Made by a program: the position numbers and the translations under genes
Notes under the pieces: model-generated
What the model was told of the DNA's origin: nothing
The model's database searches: none
The model's input: only the letters and a program-made list of their open reading frames with translations
Part shown: positions 49,635 to 61,300 of the stretch, one piece after another
Numbering within the stretch: the stretch's first letter is position 1
Layout: each line of letters opens with the position of its first letter
NCBI GenBank assembly: GCA_947561395.2
Contig: OX387195.1
Location: 24,567,126 to 24,631,125 of the forward strand
Direction: 5' to 3'
DNA length: 64,000 nucleotides
From: Buxus sempervirens
Taxonomy: Eukaryota; Streptophyta; Magnoliopsida; Buxales; Buxaceae

Positions 49635-51665
49635 TTACACTTCCACAGCCATGATACGGAGAGGCTTAGCCTTTCGGAGGGTGATCCCAAACTCTTCTTC
49701 CACATCTATACCTTGTGGTGTCATCCCATCTTCAAGCCTCCATTCGAAGGAGTGGATAAGAGAAGCCAACATCACTTGCACCATCTTCAATGCCAGTGGT
49801 AGTCCAGGACAAATCCGCCTCCCAGCCCCAAACGGAATGAGCTCGAAGTGTCGGCCTCTAACATCAATCTCAGACTCCATGAACCTCTCAGGCAAGAACG
49901 AATTAGGATCTTTCCATATACTTGGATCTCGGCCAATCGCCCATACATTCACTAACACTTGCGCATCCTTCGGCACGGTGACACCATTAATCTCTACGTT
50001 GGAATTGGCTTTGTGAGGGACTAAAAGCGGAACCACTGGGTGTAAACGAAATGTTTCCTTCACGACTGCTTGCAAGTAAGGTAGGTGAGGGAGGTCCGTC
50101 TCTTCAATTGCCTTGTCCTTTCCAACAGTTTTGTGTAGCTCGGCTCGAGCCTTTGCCATTATGTTTGGGTTGCGAACTAGCTCTGTCATCGCCCATTCCA
50201 CAGTGGAAGAAGTGGTGTCTGTCCCTGCAACGAATAGGTCCTGAAAAAGCTAGCACTGGATGAGTTTTGAAAGGTTGCTTATTCTATGAAGAAACAGAGT
50301 TAGGATTGTTTGGAGTGGAGTTCACATCCCCCAATTACTTAGGTTTGTCCTCGTAACCCCTAGAAATTGTAAGAATTTTAAATAACAAAAGAAAAGAGTA
50401 AGATTGATTGTTAGAACCCGTGTCTCTCATACAATATTGGGATATAGAGCCTATGTCTCTCTTTCATAGAATAAGAGTCTGTATCTCTTGTAATTGATGA
50501 TAGAGTCCACATCTCTGTCATGATATCGAAGGTTATGACCCTTTAAATATCAATACAATTTGCCTATTTATTGGCACATTTTAACCGGACCTTAGCCGGC
50601 ATTTTCTACAAATTAACTTCCGTACAAAACCGAGAGACCTAAGCCACCATTTTTTACTTTGTCATGTGTTATCAGATAAACGAATTTATTCCAACTCTAA
50701 ATTCAAGCCATCACCTCATTGTTGCTAAAGGACAAAGAACGAAAGTAACACAAATAAGATAAATAGATACTAACCAGCAACAAGTGTTTGATAACGTCCA
50801 AGTCGAACTCCGCACTATTCTCTTCGTTGTGGTCAAGAAAGGCTTCTAGTACGTCATTGTTTGTTGGGGAACGATGGATTGCTCTGGACTGCAATCGCTG
50901 CTTGATAACACTGTCAAACAGAGCCATCAGTTTAGAATAATGAGTCTCCATTCGACCTCTTATACCTTGGGGATCTACCATTCTGAGAATTGGGAAATAG
51001 TCTGCAAGATTGGGTTTTCCTGCCTCCTTCATTATACCCCACACCAGTTCCTTAAACTCCTGAGTTGATTTCGAACTGGGATCGGCCAAATCAGAAGAAA
51101 AAAGTGTGTTCCATATCGAATTCAGTACAGTGGTGAAAGCAGCCTTGCCTATATCAACTGCAAGACCAGCCCGGCAACTTTCCCGAACATGCTTAAGCAG
51201 GTCCTGCACCTTCTGGCGCCGAAGGTCTTGGTAGGCGTCGAGCTTCTGAGGGCAAAACATCTCTGCATAGCAGATCCTTCGAAGGCTTCGCCAGTGAGCA
51301 TAGGGTGGTGTCCACCCCACGGACACCTTGTGGTGGTTATGTGCTCGAATCGAGTCAACGACGGTTCGGTGAGAGATTGAATGGTCGTTCTTCTGCAAGG
51401 TTTCTTTGGCCATCTCTGCAGAAGAAACAACCACCGTTGTCAAGCTGCCCAGTTGCAGAGTCATGAGGGGCCCGTAAGTGTTGGCGAGCTTTGCGAGTGA
51501 TTTGTGGGGTTCGGTACCCAGCTTGAAGAGGCTTCCGACGATCGGAAGAGGGACGGGACCCGGTGGGATTCGGGTTGATTCAGAGCTTTTTCCATGGATG
51601 GTAAGGAGAAGAAGAATACAAGCCAACGAAATCAACAAGCCCCACAGTATTAGCACGTAATCCAT
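49635..51665 (-). CDS. cytochrome P450, CYP76 family, copy A
   Basis: ER-anchored haem monooxygenase. CYP76 enzymes commonly oxidise monoterpenols, iridoid precursors or diterpenes, but the substrate here cannot be told. Exon 1 is 51665-50775 (297 codons) and exon 2 is 50240-49635, joined in phase 0 as HLLL/DLFVAGTDTTSS with GT and AG, giving 498 residues. Seen: N-terminal anchor (about 1-22), proline hinge IPPGPVPLPIVG, I-helix AGTDTTSSTVEWAM, K-helix ETFRLHP, PERF, haem loop FGAGRRICPGLPLA with its cysteine. The 534-bp intron is at the usual CYP76 position. The upstream open frame to 51737 contains the TATA-like site, so MDYVLIL at 51665 is the start, as in copy B. Confidence 0.95.
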
Positions 51666-51710
51666 CCCTATGTGCCTTTTTTTGTGCAGCTCGATCTTGT
51701 TGCTTTGTCG

Positions 51711-51720
51711 TCTATTTAAG
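51711..51720 (-). promoter_or_regulatory. TATA-like element of P450 copy A
   Basis: Minus strand CTTAAATAGA, 46-55 bases before the ATG. Conserved at the same place before copy B. Confidence 0.6.
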
Positions 51721-52109
51721 ACAAAATCTACACACAACTTGAGAGAAAATCAGACCACAAGGAAGGAATGATATATATATAAAAAAAAAAAGATTTATTA
51801 CCGTTTTACAAGAATGTTGAGCAGATGACTTCCTGTGCATCCTCAATCTGAGCCCCCGCCATGAACCCTCCTTCGATGAGCAACACGTGTCCAAAAAAAG
51901 CGCGGACAAAAAGGTGTTCAGTCTCATATCAAACCGATTTTCGCGTTAACACTGTTAACGTTGACGTCGTTGAGTTTGCGCGGATAAAAAGGCGATTTCA
52001 ATTTCAAAATGAATTTGGCTCCCACCAAATTCTCCCTTGTCTCTCCCATGGCGACCTCATCCCTCTCATGGCGCCCTATCTCATCTCCCTTATCTGGACC
52101 CCTCTTATC

Positions 52110-52900
52110 TAGACCCATTTTATCCTTCGTCAACAGCATCTGGGTCGATCAAAAGTTTCCTCTCAATCCTACTTTTGTTGAGATTGTTCTTGATACCTTC
52201 AGGGTAGAAGCCAAACAGGTGGACTTCCAAAGGAATGGAATGTTTTCCGGTTTGGGAAAAAAGAAAAAGCTGGAAATCAAAGGAGAAAGAAGAAAAAGTA
52301 TTTTCTTTGAGTTGAATTTATTATTACTTTTTCCTTTTATTTCGATTATGGCTAACGATGCATGATCATAATGTCCAATGCTCTTTTGGAAGGCCGATGA
52401 AGTGAGAAATGAAATTAATTCATGGGTTGAGGAAGCGACAAAAGGGCTCGTCAAGGAGTTTCTCCCGTCTTGAATCTCTGGATTCTACCACTACACTTGT
52501 CCTTGCAAGCACTCTACCTCAAAAGGATCTTGGGATCGGAAGTTCGATGCATCCAAGACTGAGGACAGGGAGTTCTACCTTCCTAACGGGGGAGACATTT
52601 CGAGTACTTCATGACAGTCAAGAAATACCATAAACAACTCTACCAACAGTAACACTCTGACGACTCCAGAGGCATGTCTTCAGACGTGGTTTTACATTGT
52701 GAAATTTTCGGGAAATCAAGTTCATTAATGAGGAAGGTGCAAAGGAAACAAGAGTAGAAATTGTAGATTACAGATCATCAGCAGGGCAGGGCTAGGAATA
52801 GAGGAGAGACAAGGTGCAAGTGATTCATCAATCCCATCCGGGAGAAGTCCCTCGCACTGGTGGTGGTGCCTTAGGTACCGCTACCGCGGCAGTGGCCTGT
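52110..52900 (+). pseudogene. captured serpin (Serpin-ZX-like) gene fragment
   Basis: The plus strand contains, in order, serpin-like pieces: PILSFVNSIWVDQKFPLNP (compare LSFxNGVWVDQSLPLKP in plant serpins), VEAKQVDFQ, then after about 190 bp ADEVRNEINSWVEEATKGLV followed by KEFLP, then SLDSTTTLVLA, WDRKFDASKTEDREFYLPNG, and FMTVKKYHKQLY in another frame. A stretch GTATAAVAC near 52880 could be the reactive-centre hinge. There are frame changes and at least one stop after KEFLPS, so no full inhibitor can be made. The gap after VDFQ falls where an intron is plausible. The N-terminal third of a serpin was not found. Confidence 0.65.
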
Positions 52901-54235
52901 ACAATCCACTACACTAAGGTTGCTATTCAAGGCCAAAACAATGATGCCACATAGGGGCCAAATCACTTTGTTTTGTGTATCTACATCTAAAGAACAGAGC
53001 CATTGGACCATGCCTTTGATTGTATTCCATAGATTGAACAGTAATGGTCTTCAGTTTTTCAAATCTTTGATTTCAGCTTTTAATTTTGAAGAACTGTGAA
53101 TTTAGTTTTCAGATCTTTGATCTTAGTTTTTAAGTAGTATTCCATGCTCCAGAAGTCTGGTAAATTGAAGCACTTCTCCATGGATAATTGTCGCACTCGA
53201 TCTCTTCCGTGCAATTCATAGAAGGTTTTCTACATCCCAGTTATTTTCAAGCAAGAATTGATTTTTAACAAAAGTATCTAATAACAGACAAGTATTTTGG
53301 ACGATCTTGGTCACTGATGCACCTCCTACTGAAATTTTAGTTTGAGGAATCAAGCTGATCTGGTGAAATTGTTGAACATTTACCACCGGCATCTTCTAAA
53401 ACAGGGCTTACACTCGGTTACAATACGTTTGGTTGAGCAATCAGGTCGATCTTGTAAAGTTGTTGATATTACTAATAGTAGTCCGGTAACGGCGAGTCAA
53501 AGGAGTCTGGGAAGAAATATTTCTATTTGCCTTTATGTTTTCCAACTCGTAAAAAAACCATATATATGCAAGCAGAGATTGGAACAACCTTTTAGAAGCA
53601 GATTACAAGGAACTATACCACGGTGGTTACTTCGTCAATATATCATTTTATGTGATCAGACACTAGCATCTGCAGAAGATTATAGAAATTAATTAATTGT
53701 CCAACAAAAATAGTAAAAAAGAGCAAAGACTTGATAGCAAACCAAATGATGGAAGTATGGAACTAGAGTAACTTGAAAAATGATATAGCACCAACAACGA
53801 CTCTTGAAACAGTGTTAAAATTCATCAAATTGCCTCAAATGCTTTATTTGTTCCGAATATAATAATATACCTGATTCAATTATATTTTACATGTCCTCAA
53901 AATTGGATACCAGCCTTAAAATGGCAAGAGTACATCCTTACAACTTGAGGAAAACGAACTCCTCAATAGCTAGTATATCCCTGGTGAACCATCCAGCAAA
54001 ATTTCGCTCTTCTGTTATCCTCAGTTTCCTCTGCTTGGCTGTGAAATCCATCTTCACCAAATTCACAAATACTTGATATTGGCTCAATCAAACCCTTGGT
54101 GATCATGGGACGAAGGAGTCTAGTATCAAGATCATTATGAACTCTAGAAGCAAAGTCACCTTCACAGATTTCATGCCACTTCCACCTGCTACCAAGCATT
54201 CAAAATCCAGCATGTAAATTGACTTCATTTCTTTT

Positions 54236-54550
54236 TCAACTTCACGAACTAACTTCATTTCTCACTTCATCAGCTTGCCTCAAGAGCGTTGAACATTATA
54301 ATCATGCATCGTTAGCCGTAATCGAAATGTAAGGAAAAAGTAATAATGAATTCAACTCAAGAAAAAAACTTTTTCTTTCTCCCTTGATTTCCTTTGTTTT
54401 TTTCCTTCTCCAAACTGGAAAACATTCCATATACCTTTGTTTGGAAGTCCACCTGTTTGGCTTCACCCTGAAGGTACCATGAACAATCTCAACAAAAGGC
54501 TTGAGAGGAAACTTTTGATCGACCTAGATGCTGTTGACGAAAGATAAAAG
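54236..54550 (-). pseudogene. second serpin fragment in the right inverted arm
   Basis: Minus-strand counterpart of the left-arm piece: SGPLLSFVNSI, then VDQKFPLKPF, then ADEVRNEVSS. It stops where the inverted similarity ends. Beyond it (54226-53900, minus strand) lies a different, unidentified coding-like stretch containing KQRKLRITEERNFAGWFTRD and ILAIEEFVF before a stop. Confidence 0.55.
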
Positions 54551-54890
54551 GGGTCCAGACAAGGGAGATGAGACAGGGCGCCAAGAGAGGGATGAGGTCG
54601 CCATGGGAGAGACAAGGGAGAGGAGGCGAGGGCCTCGCCATGAAAGAGACGAGGGAGATAGGTCGGCTATTTGGTGGGAGCCAAATTCATTTTGAAATTG
54701 AAATCGCCTTTTTATCCGTGCAAACTCAACGACGTCAACGTTAACAGTGTTAAAGCGGAAATCGGTTTGATATGAGACTGGACGCCTTTTTGTCCGCACT
54801 TTTTTTGGACACATGTTGCTCATCGAAGGAGGGTTCACGGCGGGGGCGCAGATTGAGGATGCATGCACAGGAAGTCATCTGAAATTCGAG

Positions 54891-55235
54891 ATATTAACGT
54901 CGTTGTTAACGTCCAAGTCGTGTAAAAGGACACGTGTCTCCTCATCTATCCGCTTGTGTCATCATCGAACAACTCGCGCATTTAACGACGATAAAGCCGT
55001 CCTATCGAGACACTTTTACCCATGTACGTATGCACTTGAAATCTGTTGGAGCTGGACTCGAATACCAGTTGGTCTAACGGGCAATGTATGTGTCCACATA
55101 GGTATGTAAAATTGATGTGTACATATGCATTGCAGTTGAACCAGCAAATCTTCCAGCGAGAAGGTCCAGATGATATGATCTCATACGTAAGATACCTAAG
55201 GATATCGTCTGCAGTTTTTTACGTTGTGTGGAGCA
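54891..55235. repeat. ancestral P450 upstream DNA, copy linked to copy A
   Basis: Collinear with 62214-62540 upstream of copy B (ATATTAACGTCG / ATATTAATGTCG; GACACGTGTCTCCTCATC / GATACGTGTCTCCTCATC; AAGCCGTCCTATCGAGACAC; CGTAAGATACCTAAGGATAT). Before the MULE-like insertion it would have sat directly upstream of the copy A promoter. Confidence 0.85.
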
Positions 55236-55389
55236 TATGACGTTTTATGTTTTTCAATACAAGGGAAAAAAGTACACTTTTTTTAACATTTAAAATTTTC
55301 AAATCATGTTTTCGTAAATATTTGATAAAGGTTGCCCCTTCAATAATCTTCCTTTATTTGGTTTTATCATGATTGGGATTTGCTTTATT

Positions 55390-58300
55390 CTAATTTCCGA
55401 CACATATATGCTTGTTAACTTCCGCAGCCATAATATGGAGAGGCTGAGCCTTCCGGAGGGTGAGCCCAAACTCTTCTTCCACATCTATATCTTGTGGTGT
55501 TATCCCATCTTCGAGCCTCCATTCGAATGAATGAATAAGAGAAGCCAACATCAGTTGCACCATCTTTAGTGCCAGTGGCATTCCTGGACAAATCCGCCTC
55601 CCAGCCCCAAACGGAATGAGCTCGAAGTGTCGGCCTCTAACATCAATCTCAGACTCCATGAACCTCTCTGGCAAGAACGAATTAGGATCTTCCCATATAC
55701 TTGGATCTCGGCCAATCGCCCATACATTCACTAACACTTGCGCATCCTTCGGCACGGTGACACCATTAATCTCTACATTGGCATTGGCTTTGTGAGGGAC
55801 TAAAAGCGGAACCACTGGGTGTAAACGAAATGTTTCCTTCACGACTGCTTGCAAGTAAGGTAGGTGAGGGATGTCCGACTCTTCAATTGCCTTGTCCTTT
55901 CCAACAGTTTTGTGTAGCTCGGCTCGAGCCTTTGCCATTATGTCTGGGTTGCGAACTAACTCTGTCATTGCCCATTCCACTGTGGAAGAAGTGGTGTCTG
56001 TCCCTGCGACGAATAGGTCCTAAAAAAGCATTGAATGAGTTGTGGAAGGTGGCTTACTGTATCGAGAAACAGAGGCAAGATAGTTTGGAGGTGGAGCTCA
56101 CCTCTTGCAATTACTTAGTGTGAGATCATAATTCAGGGAGGAGAAAGTGAAGGTCTATATATGCATACTTGTAACTCATTTCCCTTAAGAAATGAGACAT
56201 TTTAGGGTATAATTCAAGAGCAAAATCGTAGGGTCCGTTGGGCCAAAAAGGACAATATCATTACTATAGGGATGGGGGCGTTATAGAATAGTATTAGAGG
56301 CGGTTCTTCTTCAAAAATATGGGACTCAGGCTACCGCACAGGGACATGCAACCCTTGAGGAGAGTGGATGGTGGTGGGTTCAGGCTACTGTAAGGGAACG
56401 TACAACCCTTAAGAAGGGTGGATGGTGGTGGGCTCAGGCTACTGCAAGGGGACGTGCAACCGTTATGGAGGGCGGATTGTAAAACCCCGACCCGAATTAT
56501 ATCTTAATTATTAAGATTAATTATCTAAAGTGTGATTATTAGATTAATTAAGTAATTGTGTTATGAAGATGAGGTAAATGTGGATTATTCTTGAGGATTA
56601 AGAGAAATCAATTGAACTGTATGAAGGTTATTAAGGAAAATTTAATCAATGTTAGTTCTCAATTCCAATTGTCTAAGATACTCTTCAATTAGCTTAAATG
56701 AATTGGAAATCAAATTCTGAAAAGTTAGACTTATGTGTACCTAGAGTAATTCCTAAGTATACCCATGGTACCCCAAAATATACCCCAGGTACCCTCCCGA
56801 ATAACACTAGAAGTACACCTATACATTACTCAAGGTACTTCCCAAGTGTACCCAAATTATCCCCTAAGAGTACCTAAAGTAACTCTTAAGAATACCCAAG
56901 GTACCTCTCAAGTGTACTTTAAGTGTCTCCCAAGAATACCCAAATAACCTCTTAAGTGTACTCAAGGTACCTCACTTTTATACTTAAGGTACCCCCAGTG
57001 TATGCTCAAGGTATCACCCAAGTATGCCGAAGGTACCCCCATTGTATACCCCAAGTACACCTAAGTATTACCCAAGGTACTCCCATTGTATACCCAAAGT
57101 ACACCCAAGGTATTCCACTATTTCACCTAAGGTACCCTACTTTAATTGCCTAAGGTACCCTTGTGTTTGCCTAAGGTATCCCCTTATGTTTACCTAAGGT
57201 ACCCCTGTGTTCATCTAAGGTATCCCATTGTGTTTGCCTATAGGTACCCCTGTGTTTACCTAAGGTACCCCACTGTTTTGCCTAAGGTACCCCATTCGAA
57301 TACCTAAAGTACCTCCTAATTATACCTAAGGTACCTCACTTGTATTGCCTAAGGCATCCCTTTATTTTAACTAAGGTACCCTACTATCTTACTTGAGGTA
57401 CCCCCTTTATATAACTAAGGTACCTCCAACATACCTAAGGTACATCCCCTATATTACCTAGGGTACACCCCTTGTATTTCCTAGAGGTACTCCTCTCATA
57501 TAAGTAAAGTACCCCCACTGTTTTACCTAGGGTACACCCCCTATGTAGCCAAAGTACCCCCTTTGTATAACTAACGTAACCCTTATATAAGTAAGGTAAC
57601 CCCCATTGTTTTGCCTAAGGTATAACCCATTATATAGCTAAGGTACCTCCCCTCATGTAACTAAGGTACACTCCTTCTATAGCTAAGTACCCTCCTCAAT
57701 ATAACTAAGGTACACCCCCTAATCTTATTCAAAGTTTACCCCTTAGAATAACTAAGGTAAATCCATTGAAACATCAAGGTACCTCCTCAAATAACTAAAG
57801 TACCCCTCATATAACTAAGGTACCCTTCTGTGTTAACTGAGGTACACCTCTCAAGCATCCCTAAAGCATGCCTTTTGATGTGGCTAAGGCAAACACCCCA
57901 TTTAACACTAAGGTACCCCACTTAATACCAAGGTACCCCACTCGAATAACACTAAGGTACCCCTGGTATGCCTTAGGTACACCCTAGGGTTTTAGTTGAA
58001 CAAAAGCCTTGTTTAGGGGCAGATTTGAAAGACCCAAAACTTGGGCATATAAAAGGATACCCTAATTTCTAATTAAGGGTTGGAAAACCCATTCCTCTTG
58101 TCTTGGACGTATAGAACAAGAGAGAGAGTTGTGGGAGCTTGCTTCAAAGCTTCAAGGAGAAGGAGAAGAAGAGGAGAGCTAGGAGAGGAGGTTGCTTCTC
58201 CATTAACAAGTAAGTAGCAAACCCTTCCAAACAAAATGAATTACCAACTTTCGTATTCTCTCTCTAGGGTTTGGTTTATTTGATGAAATGATCTTGCATG

Positions 58301-61300
58301 ATGGTTTGGACTTCTAAAATTCGTAGGGTTTTGATTGTATGATGATCTTGGTTATTTTTCTATTGATTTGCCATGGACTTCCAACTCTATTGATCCTATT
58401 TTATATTAGGGTTTGAGATTTGTGTCTTGAATGAGGTTTCATGTGTTTGATTTGTGTTCATGTAGATTTGAGATGAATCTTTATTTCAGAAGATGTTTTT
58501 AAGTGTGTTGGGATGTTTTGTGATCACCTACTTTGATGTTGGAAAGGTTGTAAAGGGTTTACATGAGTTTTGTGTTGAAAATAGTCAAAATATTTCAAAA
58601 TCCCGACCCTGCGATTAATCCTGAAAGTTGGCGATTAATCCTGAGCCAAACCCCTAAAAACAGGTCTCTGTTAGAATAAATCGCGAAACAGGATTAATCG
58701 CCCAAGGCTAATCGCGACCTTAGCGCGCGAACGTTAAACCTTACCGCGCGCGCGCTGAACCTGTTTTAAACCTGGGCGCGCGAACCTTAACCCTCAACGC
58801 TCGAACATTGAACTAATCGCCCCTGGGCGATCAATCCAGGGGCTAATCGTGGACCCTGTTTCTGGAGTTGTTCATCATTTTTCTCTCCAACCCTTTGTCA
58901 AACAACCCAAGCTTCTCGCATAGCTCCCTTATTACATGAAAGACATTTAAGTAAATGTCCTGTGTATTTATTGCTCCATTTACTTAAGTCTTTACATGTA
59001 AATAAGGTTTTACCCCCCATTTGGAACCAATAAAAATACTCTCAAGGCCCAATTCCCAACCAATAAAAAGTCAACTTTTCAGTTTGTGCCTAAATTTCCA
59101 GTTTCCCCGATTTCCAAAAATGGCCACTTTTTGAGTTTGATATCCCAACGAGTGATTCAGAAGCCCAGAAAATTCTAGATGATTTGTATACCTTCTAATA
59201 GACTACAACCAGAATTTGAGCCCCAAACTCCTTGTAGATTTGTCTAGAAAAATTCCACATCAAAAAGTCAACGTTTTTAACCAGACTTAGAATATTTCTG
59301 AGCTCCAAAACTTTTTGTCTCGGAATCCATTGAATATTGGTATGGTGACTTATGTAGGGATCCTAAGACTACTCCACTCAGTCAAAATGTGTTTTGAGGG
59401 TTTTACGATATTCTTTTTGATTTATTTGGGTTTATGGAAACAAGGTTGAGAACTCTTTTGTGATTTGAATGATGAAGCTGAGGCTTCTTGTGGACTTGAA
59501 AAAGGGGCCGAGAGCCCATGGTAACCTGAAAGGCAGTGAGGCCTAGAGATTTAAAGGAATATGAACATGAGGTTCACTTGATATGGTTTTGTACTTCAGA
59601 CAAATGGTGCTTTTATGAGTTTGGTTTTACATAAACTGTTTTACTGGTTTATCGTGAGTTTGTATTGAGTCCAGTGGGCATAGAGACAGTTATGGATCCA
59701 TGGTCAATCTAGTTAGTGTATTAGTGATGGCTTGTCAAGTTAACACCCCGAGCCACATATGCGTACCACCGTGTGGGATCGGTGAGGCCTTCGTGTGGGA
59801 TCGATGAGCTGCAGCGTGCCAGCCCATGCGTGGGTGCTCCACTCGTACGATGACCGTGCGCGGCTTCGACAACGGGTAGTGAGGTGGCAAACCGGCTAAG
59901 GGTGTTAACCCGATTTACAACACGCTAATCCACGAGTCCTGCTAAGTCATGTCTGCAATATTTGATTGTTTTATGGAACTGATTTCATGTGTGATTTGAT
60001 TGAGATATTCGACTCTGAACTACACTTTATATCCGATGGAATTGCTTTGTTTACATTTAGTACTTTCTATTGCGAATATTGTCATAAGGTTATAAAATTG
60101 CATAAACTGTTTCTATGCATGCATGTTTGCTGCTTACTGGGACTTTAAGTCTCACGCGTGCTTTGTTTTACCGGATTTGTTTTCAGATCCTCCTGGTGAG
60201 CCGCGTATTGGGAGTGAGTTTGAGGAAGACCCAAACTATAGACCCGAGGACTACTACGATTACCCACAGTAGGACTCTCTTTTTATGATGTTGTATTTTG
60301 TTAGGGAGTTGCAAATGGGATGTAATTATTATTTTTGGACTTATACTCTTGGGAGATATCTTTTGTACATGTCTATATATTTTGGAGAGATCATTGTAAA
60401 TGGTTAGTTGCCTTAGTTGCATTTTGTTCACATGTATATCATGTTTTGGAGATTATAGTATAGATGATCTTTGATTATATGGAAAATTTTTATTCCATGC
60501 TTCTTTAGTCATGCACTCTGATAATTACATTGTAATTGCCCAGGAAATTGTGTTTATCAGGTTCTATTGGGCCCATAAGTAGGTCTCGGGTACGGGTTGG
60601 TGCTGTGATAGGGCAGACCTGGATCTGGGGCGCTACACGGATTGTGGTTACCGTCGGGATGAGACTATTACAACTGTGCAACCTTTACGGAGGGTGGATT
60701 ATGGTTGCTGCTGTATGGACTGGGCTACAAGAGTCACTTCGACATCGTCATTAACCCCTCGAAATAAGCTAAATTGGGGACGGCTAATTTTTTAGGGAGA
60801 ATTATGAAGGAGGATCACTTTTTAAAAATATTTATAAAATGAGCCCACTGATGACAAAGTGTATTTTTTTCAATAATTATAAAAAATCCATTGAAATTAA
60901 ATTATAGGATCACTATCAAAAATAATTAAATTTGAGGAACACTTTAAGTCGAGAGTCCCATACACGGATACCAAGCATGTTTTGTTTATGATAAAATAAC
61001 ATAATTTTTTTAATTATGTTTGAGAAGTGACCCTTAGATCAATTATGTTTGAACATAGTCCTATTCTACAATTCGACATCCTAGTGGACTGTTTATAAAT
61101 ATTTTTAAAAACAACCTTTTTCATAATTGACTCAAAAAAAAAAAAAAAAGGAAAAAAAAAAAGGGTGAGATACTAACCAGTAGCAAGTGTTTGATGGCGT
61201 ACAAGTCGAACTCCGCACTATTCTCTTCGCTGTGGTCAAGAAAGGCTTCCAGTACGTCATTTTCTGTTGGAGAACGACGGGTTGCTCTGGACTGCAATCG

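Larger units (their letters stand above)
51822..54881. mobile_element. Mutator-like (Pack-MULE type) element with long inverted arms carrying serpin sequence, 3.06 kb
   Basis: The left arm (about 51822-52434) and right arm (about 54236-54881) are inverted copies, differing by substitutions and by an extra CTCGCC-rich 50-bp segment in the right arm. Both begin CAGATGACTTCCTGTGCAT. Flanks AATGTTGAG (51813-51821) and AAATTCGAG (54882-54890) agree in 6 of 9 bases, and 9 bp is the Mutator duplication length. The duplicated region upstream of P450 copy B has the uninterrupted site (AACTTTGAG, 62205-62213, followed by the same ATATTAA sequence), which independently fixes the borders. The arms and the left interior carry serpin gene sequence. 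No transposase was seen. Assignment to MULE is inference; the insertion itself is well supported. Confidence 0.7.

Noticed and set aside
53342-53692. 116-codon frame starting MRNQADLVKLL as the missing serpin N-terminus (compare IRNQTDVALLL)
   Set aside because: Similarity stops after about ten residues and the stretch is internally repeated (NQADLVKLL / QSGRSCKVVD region), so chance or another captured fragment is more likely.
55046-55240. Frame near the hairpin-like region as a peptide gene
   Set aside because: It overlaps the degenerate foldback and the homologous region upstream of copy B has no matching frame.
56765-57153. Two frames with PQVYP-like amino acid repeats, at first sight a proline-rich cell-wall protein
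   Set aside because: They are translations of the TACC tandem array in the LTR. The frame breaks often and there is no signal peptide.
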